A stretch of DNA of 64,000 nt from Flaveria trinervia (GCA_025506515.1 JACCIX010000077.1:1-64000), one strand, 5' to 3'. Positions 48,125 to 59,274 are shown, counted from the stretch's first letter. Notes: generated by a model from the letters alone, not told the origin. A program made the numbers and translations.

Positions 48125-49791
48125 CTATGCTATTCCTAAAAGTATCACAATCAGAACAAGCATGATTATTAAAAATTGGTCAGTGGTACTTACCTGAGTT
48201 GGTTCAGAAGAATTAGCCATCAGTGCAGCATCAGATGTTTCTGGTTCTGGTGATTCTGACTTTTCTGTCTCTGACGTGGAAACTTCCTCTTTTGGCTTGT
48301 AACTGGCCTCGGCTGCAGTTGTTTCTTCATTATGTGACATTGCTATCTCAACTGCTATATCACCTTCACTTGCAGAATCATCATCAATATCCTCAACACT
48401 GGCAATGTTAGATTCTCCTGGTGAGACAAACCTAAAACTCCAATCCTGTCCTTCATCATCATGAGCAGTTAAGGCTTTTGGATCTTTGTTTGATGAAGTA
48501 GAACTAGAGGCTTGCTTGTCTTGGCGAGTAAAGGATGAGAACGGGTTCCCATTCCCCGTCTTCTTTGGCTTGACACATTGTCTTTTAAAGTGCCCCTTCT
48601 CACCACAGTTAAAGCAGGTCACTTTACTCTTGTCGAAGCCAAGGTGGTATCCTTAGTAGCAACCAAGTTCTGTCCAGTCTTTTTCACAAACTTCTTCGCC
48701 CTCCGGATAGCACTTGCTAAGGCCCACATTATATCCATTCTCTCAAGCTCCATCTCATCCACCTGCTCGTAGTCCTCATCTGCCAGATGGCAATTTCCAA
48801 TCTTCCCGGCAACAAGTCCATCATATGAATGAACCACTGCTGCTAAAAGATCCATATGCTCTCGAGCTACTTCCACGGTCACATTACCGAGGTTCTCGAT
48901 CTTCAGTTGGTAGCGTTTGCTTCTGATCCAATATAATGGGTACATGATGACCCAGACGTGTCTGATCCAGAAGGAGAAGCATGTGAAGGACCTGACGAGC
49001 TAGACACAAAAGCAGTCTGGAGTGGTGCTCCAGATGTCTTAGCTTGAGGCGTGGCGTTGTATAAAGCTGGATTTTGTGTGTACGAAGACTTCTGAGCTCT
49101 ATACTTCATCCTTAGTGCTTCTTCTCGCAACTTAAGAATGAAGTCATTTATATCCAGCTTTACAAGTATTCCATTCTGTCTTAGGTTAGACACGAATGTA
49201 GCCCACTTATCAGGCAATCCGTCTGCGAAGTTGCTTACTTTCTCTTCCATGGTAGTAGCCACTCCATGTGTATGCAATTCGCTCATCAAGTGGTAGAATC
49301 TGTCTATGACTTCGTCCAAACTTTCATTACCAATTGATGAGAAGTTATCAAATCCTTCTTTAACTCCTTTGCCTTGATTGCCTTCAATGATGCATTCCCA
49401 TCATATCTCTTCTCTAGCTCATCCCACAGTTTCTTGGACTGCTTGTTCTCTGAATACTGGTGGAATATGTCTTTGGGGATAGACTGAGTGATCAATGCAT
49501 AAACTATTTTCTCTGCATTGTACTTAACTTTCTGTGCGTCTGTCATCCCGCTTAATGTTAGCTTAACTCCATCAGCTCCCACTGGTGTACTATAACCATC
49601 TCAATGGCTTCCCACAGATTAGGATCTACTCCATTAAGGTAGATCTCAAAACGTTGTTTCCAGTGGGGAAACTCATCTAAAGTCAAAAGCTTTGGTGGTT
49701 TATTGTGATTCCCCACCTCACTTTCAAGCAACAGCAGGTTCTGTATCCTTGAGTCCTTCCCAGCAGTAAAGGCTGACATCTGATCTTCCAT
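48125..49791 (-). pseudogene. Copia gag with first zinc knuckle (element C)
   Basis: It starts at 49791 (MEDQMSAF). Gag motifs follow in successive frames: PHWKQRFEIYLNG (49791-49558), SKKLWDELEKRYDG (49582-49304), NFADGLPDKWATF (49319-48903), a segment at 48945-48619, and the CCHC knuckle CFNCGEKGHFKRQC with an acidic tail (48622-48125). Each junction is a frame change of the same sense, four in all. Either this copy is dead and was moved by another element's gag, or some indels are sequencing errors. Confidence 0.8.
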
Positions 49792-50272
49792 GACTAATAA
49801 ACTTATAATCTAATCAAACAAACTTTCACTGATGCGACTGAAGGATGTGAATGAGCTAATCGTGCGTATAAACTCTGCGATTGTTTCAATCGTGCGGCTG
49901 AACTGGGCGATTGGTTCAGTCGTGCGAATGAATCTGGTGCGTATGAGCTATGCGAACGAACAGTTCAGTCGGCCGAATAAGGGTACGACTATGTCCAATC
50001 GTGCGTATGAGCACTGCGAATGGAGTCCAGTCGTGCGAATGAGTCACTCATGCGACTGAAGCTGCTGTTTTGCGAAAATTTCTAGGTTTGACGGGTTTCA
50101 GCCGTAAAGATTCAAAATTTCACAAGTTCTAATCGCCTAAGTCCGTAGAAACCAAACTTCGATGAGCAGGGAACTTCCAAGATCACTTTTGATGCCAAAG
50201 ATTGCGTTTTTAGTGCAAAAACACAAACTTTTATGCAATCTTGATTGAATCAACACGTAATCAAGAGCCAAA
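49792..50272 (-). promoter_or_regulatory. 5' leader of element C with motif array
   Basis: Non-coding leader between primer site and gag. At 49835-50065 lie about a dozen copies of AATCGTGCG, CAGTCGTGCGAATGA and TCGGCCGA-type motifs, the same family as in the LTR and in the spacer before the accessory ORF. No ORF. Confidence 0.7.
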
Positions 50273-50273
50273 A

Positions 50274-50284
50274 GCTCTGATACA
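50274..50284 (-). other. Primer binding site, element C
   Basis: On the element strand TGTATCAGAGC, matching the tRNA-Met primer site TGGTATCAGAGC with one base missing, two bases from the LTR end. Confidence 0.8.
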
Positions 50285-50286
50285 CT

Positions 50287-50992
50287 TGTTTGGACCTGGT
50301 ATTTGACCGAAATACCTGGAGATTAACGTGTAAACCAGATCAAATAGTGCGGAATCCTATTTGATTGGCGATCCAATCAGTGAGAACACACGAAGAATCA
50401 ATCAAGGATTGAAACTAACGTTAGAAATCGATTGGAAATCGATCTAATGTGTTCTATGAACTTGGAGAATGAGTTGGAAGGTTTCTGGACGGCTAGGGTA
50501 CGTCTGGAATCGTAATTGATCGAGTTATATTGTTTTCACGAATTGAGTTGTATTTATAGGTTGGCACTATCCAATCGTGCGACTGAACCATTAGTTTGGT
50601 TCAGTCGTGCGATTGAACCATGCGGTTGATTCATTCGTACGACTGAGTGTTCAGTCATGCGACCGAGCCAATCTTATGTTACAATCGTGCGACTGATCCA
50701 GTCTCCTGGTTCAGTCGTGCGATTGAGTCAATCGTGTGAAGTTATTCATGCGTATGATTCATTCGCATGAGCCCTTCGCATGAGAACTTCATTAAGTTAA
50801 GTTTGAATGTTTTAATTAATATAACATAATGTGCAACCATTCAAATAATCATAAACCCAATCAATTCAGTCACGACTCATTAATGAACTATTAAACATTA
50901 TAACTAACAGACTATCAATATCATTTCTTAATCATACCAAACAAGATCTATTACATCACATATCATGATCTAGGGACATACATGTATCAACA
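50287..50992 (-). repeat. 5' LTR of element C
   Basis: It pairs with 36845-37552. The motif array at 50570-50785 lies directly upstream of TATAAATA (minus, 50558-50551). On the element strand it begins TGTTGATACATG and ends GGTCCAAACA. Confidence 0.9.
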
Positions 50993-51429
50993 ATAAGTGT
51001 GACACGAAACTCGGAGATAAGTTCAGCTTTTGGATAGAATATGAAATTCATAAGAGCTTTCTAACGTTAATAAGGTTCTTAGATGATCAATTCTTGTTTA
51101 CTATTTCGTTGAGGTTTTCAAAGTTTAATTAGTTTAAGATTGATACAAGAATCGTTTTTATTAAGATTAAAAATTCAATTTAAAATGAGTGCATAATTCT
51201 AATATATTTTCAGGATAAGTTCGGTTTTGAGGGGAAGGCGTTCAGAAAGATTTTGAGGGTCATTAAGAGAAATGAGATAAAGAGTTTAAGATTCAAGGGG
51301 ACAAAATCAATGAAGAAACGATTCAAAATAATAAGATGTTTCGAGTGTAACGTTCGGTTTACAACCAAAACATTACTTTGACTTATCAAAGTATTAAGTC
51401 AGCTACAACTTTAATGAAGACATGCATAC
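50993..51429 (-). other. Element E interior between insertions C and D
   Basis: This is 437 bp of AT-rich non-coding DNA. It ends with CATAC (51425-51429), the target duplication of element D. No ORF or motif is recognised. Confidence 0.6.
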
Positions 51430-54165
51430 TGTCACACCCTCAAAATCCACTTGCGGAGTTTTACCGCGAGGCGTGTGAACAAACCAGGATCACAGTCAAT
51501 AGTTACTCAGAACGACTCTATATGCCATAATTTAAATAAAATCAACCAAGGTACAAACTTTAAACAGTGCGGAAGCGTTTTTGAAAACAAGTCAAAGAAA
51601 TAAAAGTATAACCATGGCAAAACATGTGCCAATCCAAAAGAGTAAACAAATAATCATTAAAATGCAAAAATTGAAGACCGAGACTTAGAATGTAGTGAAC
51701 CATGCAGTGCTCCTATGGCAAGCAAGCTAATGACCTGAGAATAGCATACTAAAATATCAACACAATGGTTGGTGAGTTCACGAGATAATCAAACATAAAC
51801 AGTTTAGTAACAAAGATATACAAGTAGCGCATTGTAACAGATAGCTAGTCCATTAACAATAAATATTATTTTATAGTGATTTCGAAATTGAAGCTCACTG
51901 TGTTACGTTGTTGCCTCCTGCCACGACTAAACAGGTCGTGGCAATGTTCATTAGGACAAATTGCACCCGGTTGACCTCGAGCCACACAGGTGGGGCTCGT
52001 CAGACCCAGTAGTACTACCCAAATTTCCCAGCTATTCAATATTAAAAATTCGAAAGTGTGAGGACTTTTCCATGATATCAACACTATATAATATTGTACA
52101 CAACTTGAATATATAAAGCGTTCCTGATTTACTAGTATGCTATCTCCCCCAAAAGAGATTAAATAAAAAGTGGGGCATGAACTCACCTGATATACGTATA
52201 GATACTTAGAGTTTGACTTGTCAAACAGAATAGACAGACAACCTTCAGAGGTTACCTAGATCATATAAGTAGATGAGTACATGAAATCAAAGAACATGTG
52301 AAACCCTAAGTACACTACAACCAAGGACTCAAGATTTCAAACAAAACAGACATGTTGACCTAGTTGACCCATTTGACCCGTTGGTGACTTTATGTGTTAA
52401 AACCATTCAAGTAATCATACACATATATCATACATAGTTAACATTCAAACATATCATATGTATGCTATATCATCCAGGTGTAACACTTAGATCATCATAC
52501 ATCCAGGTATCATACAAGTCATGTGAATCTAGGACATTAACATAACCACTAGTTATGACACAACTAACATGACACACAAAGATCAAACCACTCACCACAT
52601 GCCATGTGAAGCCACTCACGACTTCACATCCTAAACCCTGCCAATCCTACTAAGTAGGGGCCTCAGATTCGCACGCGTGTATGATGATCATAATTACATT
52701 CATTAGCCATGTACATTGCATTCAACAACCACACAACAATCAATTTCCAGTCCCAAACATGATGTCCTAGCTACTAATCAACATCAACATCCTACACGAT
52801 CATAAATGTCCAAATATCATTCATGATTAACCTGGCATCACATACAACCAAATTACCATGTTCTACCACATTAGTATTTATCCATGATCATACTAACATG
52901 CTCCTAATATCCCAAACATGTTCAAACTACCATTTTTCATACTTATACAAATAAAGTTTCCCTTTTGGGAAGGTACATCCCAACATCTATCAACCATCCA
53001 ATGTATTCATGAATTCATCATAATTATACCATCTCAAGCTCATAACAATACCTAGACATGATCAACATTTACCAAATCACCATAATCTAACAATCTTCAT
53101 GAACAAAAGTTTCTACTTTTGGCAAGCTATGAACAACAACATCCATTCAAAGATTTCTAGCATTCATAACAACAATCTAGCATCTAATCATCATCATGAA
53201 CACATCCATAACATCAATCCATCACTAGATCATCATTACATGCAAAATAAAGTTACTATTATTAGTAACCTATGAACACCAACTTCAATTCACCAATTCT
53301 TGCAAAATCAATGTAACCTAGCATTCATACAACCTAGTAATCATATACATTCATCAAACAATCATCAATTCACATAATCATGCCATTTTCGAACTAGGGT
53401 TTGCTTCATAATCAAAGTTCATGATCAATCCACTAAAAACATAGAATTCATGCATAATCAACGTTAAACAACATGTAATCAATCCAACTAACATACTAAC
53501 ATCATCAAACAACATCAAATTCAACCCCATGAAGCGCCATTCACGCATTTAGGTTCGGCCCTCAACAAGAATCCACAAAAACACAAAAAATCTAACCTTT
53601 GAACGTGCTATAGCTTGCAATTGATGATTCCTACGTGTTGTATGCCTTGTAATCGAACCAAATTGATGCTTTGATGCTTGTTCCAAGTTGAAATCACAAG
53701 GGAGAGGGGAAGAGGGGTTGGATCACGGCCGAAGGGTGGGGATTAGGGTTTGGGATTTGTTTTGTTTAATTTAATTTACATATTTACCCTTTTAACCCTT
53801 GTAATTTGTATTTTATAAAAACTAAGCTTTAAAATCTTTGTAAAGTGTTTTTAACTTAATAATATAAAGATATAAACTAATGAAAATCATTATATATCTT
53901 ATCTTTATAAAAACACAAGACATACGAATAAATAAGCACGTTTCCGCGTTACGCGATTAATTTTCTAATTAACATTTTAAAAACATGTAAACACATAAAC
54001 ATAACACAATAATCACATAATCAATTAGATTCTCATTAATTTAACATTGTCCATTATTATTAGGTCACCGACATTAAACGACAACTAGTGTGTGTTTACG
54101 ACACGTGTATGCAAGACTTAACGGGACTAACGGAGTTTGGTAACGGAAATTTAACGGATGTCACA
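51430..54165 (-). repeat. 3' LTR of element D
   Basis: This long non-coding LTR includes a stretch of about 900 bp (about 52680-53560) that is very poor in G on the + strand and rich in CATCA/AACA words. The minus ORF at 51866-52186 recurs at 60565-60801 in the other LTR and is not a gene. Confidence 0.9.
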
Positions 54166-54330
54166 TTATCCCCATGTTGAAAGAATTTTCGTCCCGAAAA
54201 TTGCATTACATGGTGAGAGTGTTCCATCACTGGTCTACTGCATTGGCACACAGAAATTGAAATCGAGTGAGTTTTGGATGAGTTGTCACATCATCCCCAT
54301 GTTGAAAGAAATTTCGTCCCGAAATTTAAA
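54166..54330 (-). other. Polypurine tract, hairpin, and their duplicate (element D)
   Basis: On the minus strand the tract CAACATGGGGATAA (54179-54166) abuts the LTR. Next to it is a hairpin with 8-bp arms, AATTTTCG-TCC-CGAAAATT (54184-54202, + strand). About 126 bp further in, TTGTCACATCATCCCCATGTTGA (split over 54275-54305) repeats the LTR tip plus tract, followed by a second hairpin AAATTTCG-TCC-CGAAATTT (54309-54327). The first copy is in the expected place. Confidence 0.7.
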
Positions 54331-54599
54331 TCAATACCTTTGTCTGCTGGCATCGTCCCTTCGAATAGTTGAGGGTACTTAAGCTTCATTTGATCTTCCC
54401 GTTCCCATGTGAATTCTGGTCCAATTCGCGAATTCCAACAGATTTTGACAATAGGTCTCTTGCTTTGCTTAAGTGTTTTCACCTCACGGTCCATCACCTG
54501 AACTGATTCTTCAATAAAATGCAACTGTTCATCCACTTGAATTTCTTCTAGTGGTACGATCATTGTTTCATCAGTTATGCACTTCTTCAGGTTTGACAC
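54291..54599 (-). pseudogene. Chromodomain at the end of pol (element D)
   Basis: This 102-codon frame contains VKICWNSRIGPEFTWERED followed by MKLKYPQLF, the signature of plant chromovirus C-terminal chromodomains, which are thought to steer integration by binding chromatin. A preceding part (EEIQVDEQLHFIEESVQV) is the usual lead-in. The frame is separated from integrase by a stop near 54645-54600. The end overlaps the second hairpin. Confidence 0.75.
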
Positions 54600-54644
54600 A
54601 TGAAATACATCATGGATCCCACTTAGCGAATCAGGTAGGGCTAG

Positions 54645-55652
54645 TCAATAGGCTACTGGACCTATTCTTTCCACTATTTCAAATGGTCCAACATACCTCG
54701 GATTTAGTTTCCCTCGTTTACCAAATCGAACTACGCCTTTCCATGGTGAGACATTCAACAAAACCTTGTCACCAACCTGAAACTCTAAAGGTTTCCGTCT
54801 CTTGTCAGCATAACTCTTTTGTCTATCTCGCGTTGCAGTCATACGGTTCCATATCTATACAATCTTCTCAGTTGTCTCATGAATTAACTCGGGACCTGTT
54901 AGCTGACTATCACCAATTTCTGGCCAGCAAGCTGGTGATTGACATTTTCTCCTATACAGCGCCTCGAAAGGTGCTGCCTGTATACTAGTATGATAACTGT
55001 TGTTATAAGAAAACTCCACCAATGGTAGGTGAATTTCCCAGTTACTCCCGAAGTCGATCACACAAGCACGTAGCATATCTTCCAACGTCTGTATGGTACG
55101 CTCACTCTGGCCATCCGTCTGTGGATGATATGCAGTACTCATATCCAACCGTGTACCCAAAGATTTCTGCAATGATTGCCAGAAATGTGACGTGAAACGA
55201 GCGTCACGATCGGAAATAATTGAGATCGGTACACCATGTCTCGAAACGATCTCTTTTAGGTACAGTCGAGTTAATTTCTCCATCTTATCAGTTTCCTTAA
55301 TTGCAAGGAAGTGAGAAGACTTTGTCAATCGATCCTTAATAACCCATATCGTGTCACAACCAGTACTAGTCTAGGGTAGCTTAGTAATAAAATCCATGGA
55401 GATCTGTTCCCATTTCCACATTGGAATCTGAGGTTGTTGTAACAGTCCGGATGGTTTTTGATATTCCACTTTTACTTTCGAGCCGGTCAAACACTTGCTC
55501 ATATACGTAGCTACATCCGCTTTCATGTTAGGCCACCAATAGTGCGCCTTTAGGTCATGATACATCTTGTCGGATCCAGGATGTATAGAATACTTAGATT
55601 TGTGTGCCTCGCTCATAACTAGATCTCTCAATTTCCATAAACAGGCACCCAA
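54645..55652 (-). pseudogene. Gypsy integrase with GPF domain (element D)
   Basis: 55652-55371 carries the zinc-binding HHCC region. The second cysteine reads Gly (CLTGSKVK), a damaging change. The first catalytic Asp follows (SMDFITKLP). After a stop, 55328-54855 continues with ISDRDARF (second Asp), [13 protein letters not shown] (catalytic Glu), and the FSYNNSYH block. 54842-54645 has the GPF/Y-type domain (GDKVLLNV, RYVGPFEIVERIG). Integrase inserts the element DNA. Stops and the cysteine loss inactivate this copy. Confidence 0.85.
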
Positions 55653-55766
55653 AGTCTATCCATGAAATACCGAATTCCATCCTCTTTCACCACTAGCTGT
55701 TTATCCATTCCCCTGAATGACTCAGAATCAACATTTTCTGCTTTTAAAGCTTCTATCTGCACCTCT

Positions 55767-56453
55767 TCACTTGTTTGGGTAGTTGGGTACTGATAGTTGT
55801 AAAGCTCGCACCCGTCGGGGTTTAGCTGTTTCCTTCCTGCTTAGGGCATCGGCAACTACGTTCGCCTTTCCCAGATGGTACTTAATTGCGCAATCATAGT
55901 CATTTAGTAGTTCCACCCAACGTCGCTGCCTCATATTCAACTCTTTTTGCTCGAAGATATGTTGAAGACTCTTGTGATCGGTGTAGATAGTGCACTTGGT
56001 ACCGTACAAGTAATGTCTCCAGATCTGTAAGGCAAAAACCACTGCACCCAATTCTAAGTCATGGGTGGTATAGTTCTTCTCATGAACCTTTAGTTGTCTC
56101 GAGGCGTAGGCTATCACCTTATCTCATTGCATCAAGACACAACCCAATCCTTGAATGGATGCATCGCAATACACCACAAAGTCATCCGTTCCCTCTGGTA
56201 ATGCTAATATCGGGGCAGTACAGAGCTTTTGTTTTAATAATTGAAAAGCTATTTCTTGACTCTCACTCCATTTGTATATCGTTCCTTTGTGAGTCAAGGC
56301 TGTGAGAGGTTGTGCGATCTTAGAAAATCCTTCTATGAATCGTCGGTAATATCCTGCTAATCCCAGAAATTGTCTTATCTCGCTCGGCATTTTGGGTGTA
56401 GTCCAATTCTTTAACGCCTCAATTTTGGCAGGATCGACATGTATCCCCTTCAC
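55767..56453 (-). pseudogene. Gypsy RT thumb and RNase H (element D)
   Basis: 56453-56124 has the connection region ([12 protein letters not shown]) and the start of RNase H ([17 protein letters not shown]), then a TGA codon. 56117-55767 resumes in frame-compatible order with [20 protein letters not shown] and ADALSRKE. The RNase H catalytic residues appear to be present on both sides of the stop. Confidence 0.85.
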
Positions 56454-56591
56454 ATTAACATATGACCTAGGAATTGCACTTCTCTTATCCAGAAGTCACA
56501 CTTTGAGAATTTGGCACATAGCTGCTCATTTTTCAACAGTTCCAAGATCATTCGTAAGTGCTCTTCATGCTCCTCCTTGGCCTAGAATATA

Positions 56592-57206
56592 TCAGTATTC
56601 ATCGATGAACACAATGACGAACTGATCAAGATAGGGTTTGCACACGCGGTTCATGAGGTCCATGAACACAACAGGTGCATTAGTCAACCCAAAAGGCATG
56701 ACCAAGAACTCATAATGACCATAACGAGTACGAAACGCAGTCTTGGGAATGTCTTCTTCTCGAACTCTAAGTTGATGATAACCAGATCTCAAGTCAATCT
56801 TCGAATAATAGCTTGATCCTTGAAGCTGATTGAACAAATCATCAATACGAGGTAAAGGGTATCGGTTCTTGACTGTTACTTTGTTTAACTCTCTATAATC
56901 GATGCACATCCGAAATGTGCCATCCTTCTTCTTAACAAAAAGAACAGGAGCTCCCCAAGGTGATGTACTAGGTCGAATAAAACCCTTATCCAAAAGCTCC
57001 TGTAGTTCGTTCGGTGCTAATCGATAAGGTGCCCTAGCAATCGGAGCTGCGCCGGGAGTCAACTCAATCTGGAATTCCACTTGGCGGTGAGGTGGTAATC
57101 TAGGAAGATCCTCTGGAAACACCTCTGGAAAATCGCGTACTATGGGAATATCCTCCATTTTCCTTTCTTCTGCCTGCTTATCGGTTACAAGTGCTAGAAT
57201 AGCCAC
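56592..57206 (-). pseudogene. Gypsy reverse transcriptase, fingers and palm (element D)
   Basis: The 204-codon frame includes [51 protein letters not shown] and [13 protein letters not shown]. At the catalytic motif (VFIDE...) a one-base deletion shifts the frame within the second aspartate codon, so the active site is destroyed. The following residues (to 56454) continue in another frame. Confidence 0.85.
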
Positions 57207-58770
57207 ACGACCCTTTCGTAAAATTTTTGAGCTTTCATGAATGAGATGATGCCTATTACAACACCACTCCTATCACCCCTGACGGTAAGGATTTGATCAC
57301 CAACCGGGATTCGTATGATCTTCTCATGACATATGACTTTCGCTTGTTTGCTAGAGAGCCAATCCATGCCTATCACAACATCAAAACTCCCCAACGTAAC
57401 AGGCATGAGATCTATAGCAAAAGTATGACTAGCAAGTTCTATCTTACAGTCTTTAAGGATATGCGTTACATGGATTTGTTTACCGTCGGCTAATTCCACA
57501 GTGTATTTAGATTCTAAAGCAGAGGGTATATCACTTAAAAGACTACAGAACTTTAAGGACACAAAACTCCTATCGGCTCCAGTATCAAATAGTACCGTAG
57601 CAAAACAACCATTAACAGGGAATCTACCAGTAACAGTTATGGGATCATTTAGAGCCTCACCTGAACCAATGACGAAGGCTCTCCCCTTGGCTCCATCTTT
57701 ATTGCCGCCATTACCAGTACCATTTCCACCGTTGTTGTTATTATTACCATTGTTGTTGTTGTTACCGTGGTTGTTGGTATTGTTGTTGTTGTTGTTGTTG
57801 CCATTACCGTTCCTCCTTAGTTGTGGGCAGTTTCGCCTGTAATGCCCTTCTTTCCCACATTCAAAACAACCCTTGGGAGTTTCTTGAGGTTGTTGTGGCC
57901 TCCTTACCAGTTCACCACGACAATCCTTAGCAGCGTGTCCAATTTTTCCACAACGTTGACACTTGAAGCTATCACACCTTCCCACATGATGGTAATTACA
58001 CCAAATACACTTCGGATGTCTCCCACCATAACCACTGGGTCCTTGATTATTTGCAGGCGTCTAGTTGAATTTACGGTTGTTGTCGAACCTCCGTTGCTGC
58101 TGAACTGGCTGTTGTTGCTGTTGGGGTTGAGGTTGACCACTAGAAGATGATGCTTTGGTGTTGTTGGCATTATCCCAATTTCTTTTGTTGTCGGGCACGC
58201 TTGCCACAACGCCCCGTTTGGGTAGACGTCCTTGCTCCACGACTTGGTCAGTTAGCCTGTGAGCTAGCTGGATGGCTTGCTGAATTGTGGCTGGATTGGA
58301 AACAGTTACCATACTTTGGATTTCAGGTACCAATCCCCGTATGTAATGCTCTGTCCTTTTATGCACCTCATTCACCATTCCAGGGCACAAAGTTGCTAAT
58401 TCATGGGTTCTGGTGGTGTAAGCCTCAATTTCCGAGCCCTGCATTTTAAATTGCCAGAACTCCATCTCTAACTTCTGCACTTCGCTGCGAGGACAGTACT
58501 CCTCGGTCATCATTGCTTTGAACTCATCTAATGGAAGTCCATTCGCCATCGCTTGTCCAAGCATCTCGACTTGCGCGTTCCACCAAGACAGAACAACACC
58601 CTCTAAAGTCCCGGTGGCATACTTTACTTGATCCGCTGGTGGACAGTTACATTTGGAGAAGACAGACTCAGTCTTCTCGAACCAGCGTACAAGCCCTACA
58701 GCACCCTTTGTACCGTTGTAGGTGTGTGGTTTACAGTCCATGAAGGACTTGTAGGTACACACTGGTGGTC
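57194..58770 (-). pseudogene. Gypsy gag (exon 2), zinc knuckles and protease (element D)
   Basis: From 58770 the frame reads PPVCTYKSFMDCKPHTY, then the gag core (GLVRWFEKTESVF, LSWWNAQVE, EYCPRSEVQKLE) to 58061. After a frame change come two CCHC knuckles (CQRCGKIGHAAKDC and CFECGKEGHYRRNC), an Asn/Gly-rich run encoded by a GTT/ATT microsatellite (57720-57805), and protease with FATVLFDTGADRSF (active-site DTG) and VVIGMDWL. It ends by running into RT. Confidence 0.85.
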
Positions 58771-58851
58771 CTGTTTTAACACAACACACATTAATCAGAC
58801 ATCCCCTACAGTTATGAAGGATATCAGATTTATCTTTCTATGATTGTTTAC
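58771..58851 (-). other. Probable 81-nt intron in gag of element D
   Basis: On the minus strand a donor CAG/GTAAAC (58854-58846) and acceptor TTAAAACAG/GACC (58779-58767) bound 81 nt of AT-rich DNA with a CTGATTAAT branch-like sequence. Joining the exons gives a continuous gag reading (...HAGQPA-GPPVCTYK). Unspliced, the frame hits stops. The exon 1 side has a separate one-base frame change a few codons upstream. Confidence 0.6.
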
Positions 58852-59019
58852 CTGCTGGCTGACCCGCGTGGGCAGCAGCCACTGCGCCTGAACATGCTCA
58901 TTAATTAGAGCAGCCAATTCTGCGGGGGTCATGTTAATAGCACCACCACCCTGTTCTCCGGTGCCACGTCCACGTCCGCGTCCACGACCACGTCCACGTC
59001 CACGTCCACGGGCGTCCAT
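58852..59019 (-). pseudogene. Gag exon 1 (element D)
   Basis: The likely start is the ATG at 59019 (MDARGRGRG...), the first Met followed by the gag-like Arg-Gly repeat. The Met at 59067 is followed by residues unlike gag. After the Arg-Gly run comes NMTPAELAALINEHVQ, the usual N-terminal helix of this gag family. A one-base deletion precedes the splice donor. The Arg-Gly run is encoded by a CGTGGA-type hexamer repeat (58962-59012). Confidence 0.6.
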
Positions 59020-59274
59020 TCTTTTCACTTTACATTCACAAATACAATAATGAGTAATATCAAACATATTTAACTCATTGAAGCATAGTAAACAGTAAAT
59101 AAAAGAAATAACGAATCATCACAACCACAACATTCATAACAAAAATAATAACCAAAGTATATAATGTAAATGAGTCACAATGTATTTATCAATGTCAAAA
59201 TTGAAGTTTGTCGTTCGTGTGGGGAAACAACCCTTCCCACATAGGTTCAAAAAGAAAACACTACGTAGTCTAAG

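Larger units (their letters stand above)
36845..50992 (-). mobile_element. Element C: SIRE-type Ty1/copia retrotransposon, complete in outline
   Basis: LTRs of 708 and 706 bp begin TGTTTGGACC and end TATCAACA. By eye they differ at about eight substitutions and two single-base indels, so this is probably the youngest insertion here. The flanks ATTAG (36840-36844) and ATAAG (50993-50997) are an imperfect target duplication. A primer site, gag, two zinc-knuckle parts, protease, integrase, RT, RNase H, accessory ORF and polypurine tract follow in Copia order on the minus strand. Many frameshifts interrupt gag and pol. Confidence 0.9.

Noticed and set aside
51866..52186. Minus-strand ORF shared with 60565-60801
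   Set aside because: Same reason: corresponding positions in the two LTRs of element D.
57501..57842. Leu/Pro-rich + strand ORF resembling membrane segments
   Set aside because: It is antisense to the Asn/Gly-rich gag repeat of element D; the Leu run comes from the TTG/GTT microsatellite.
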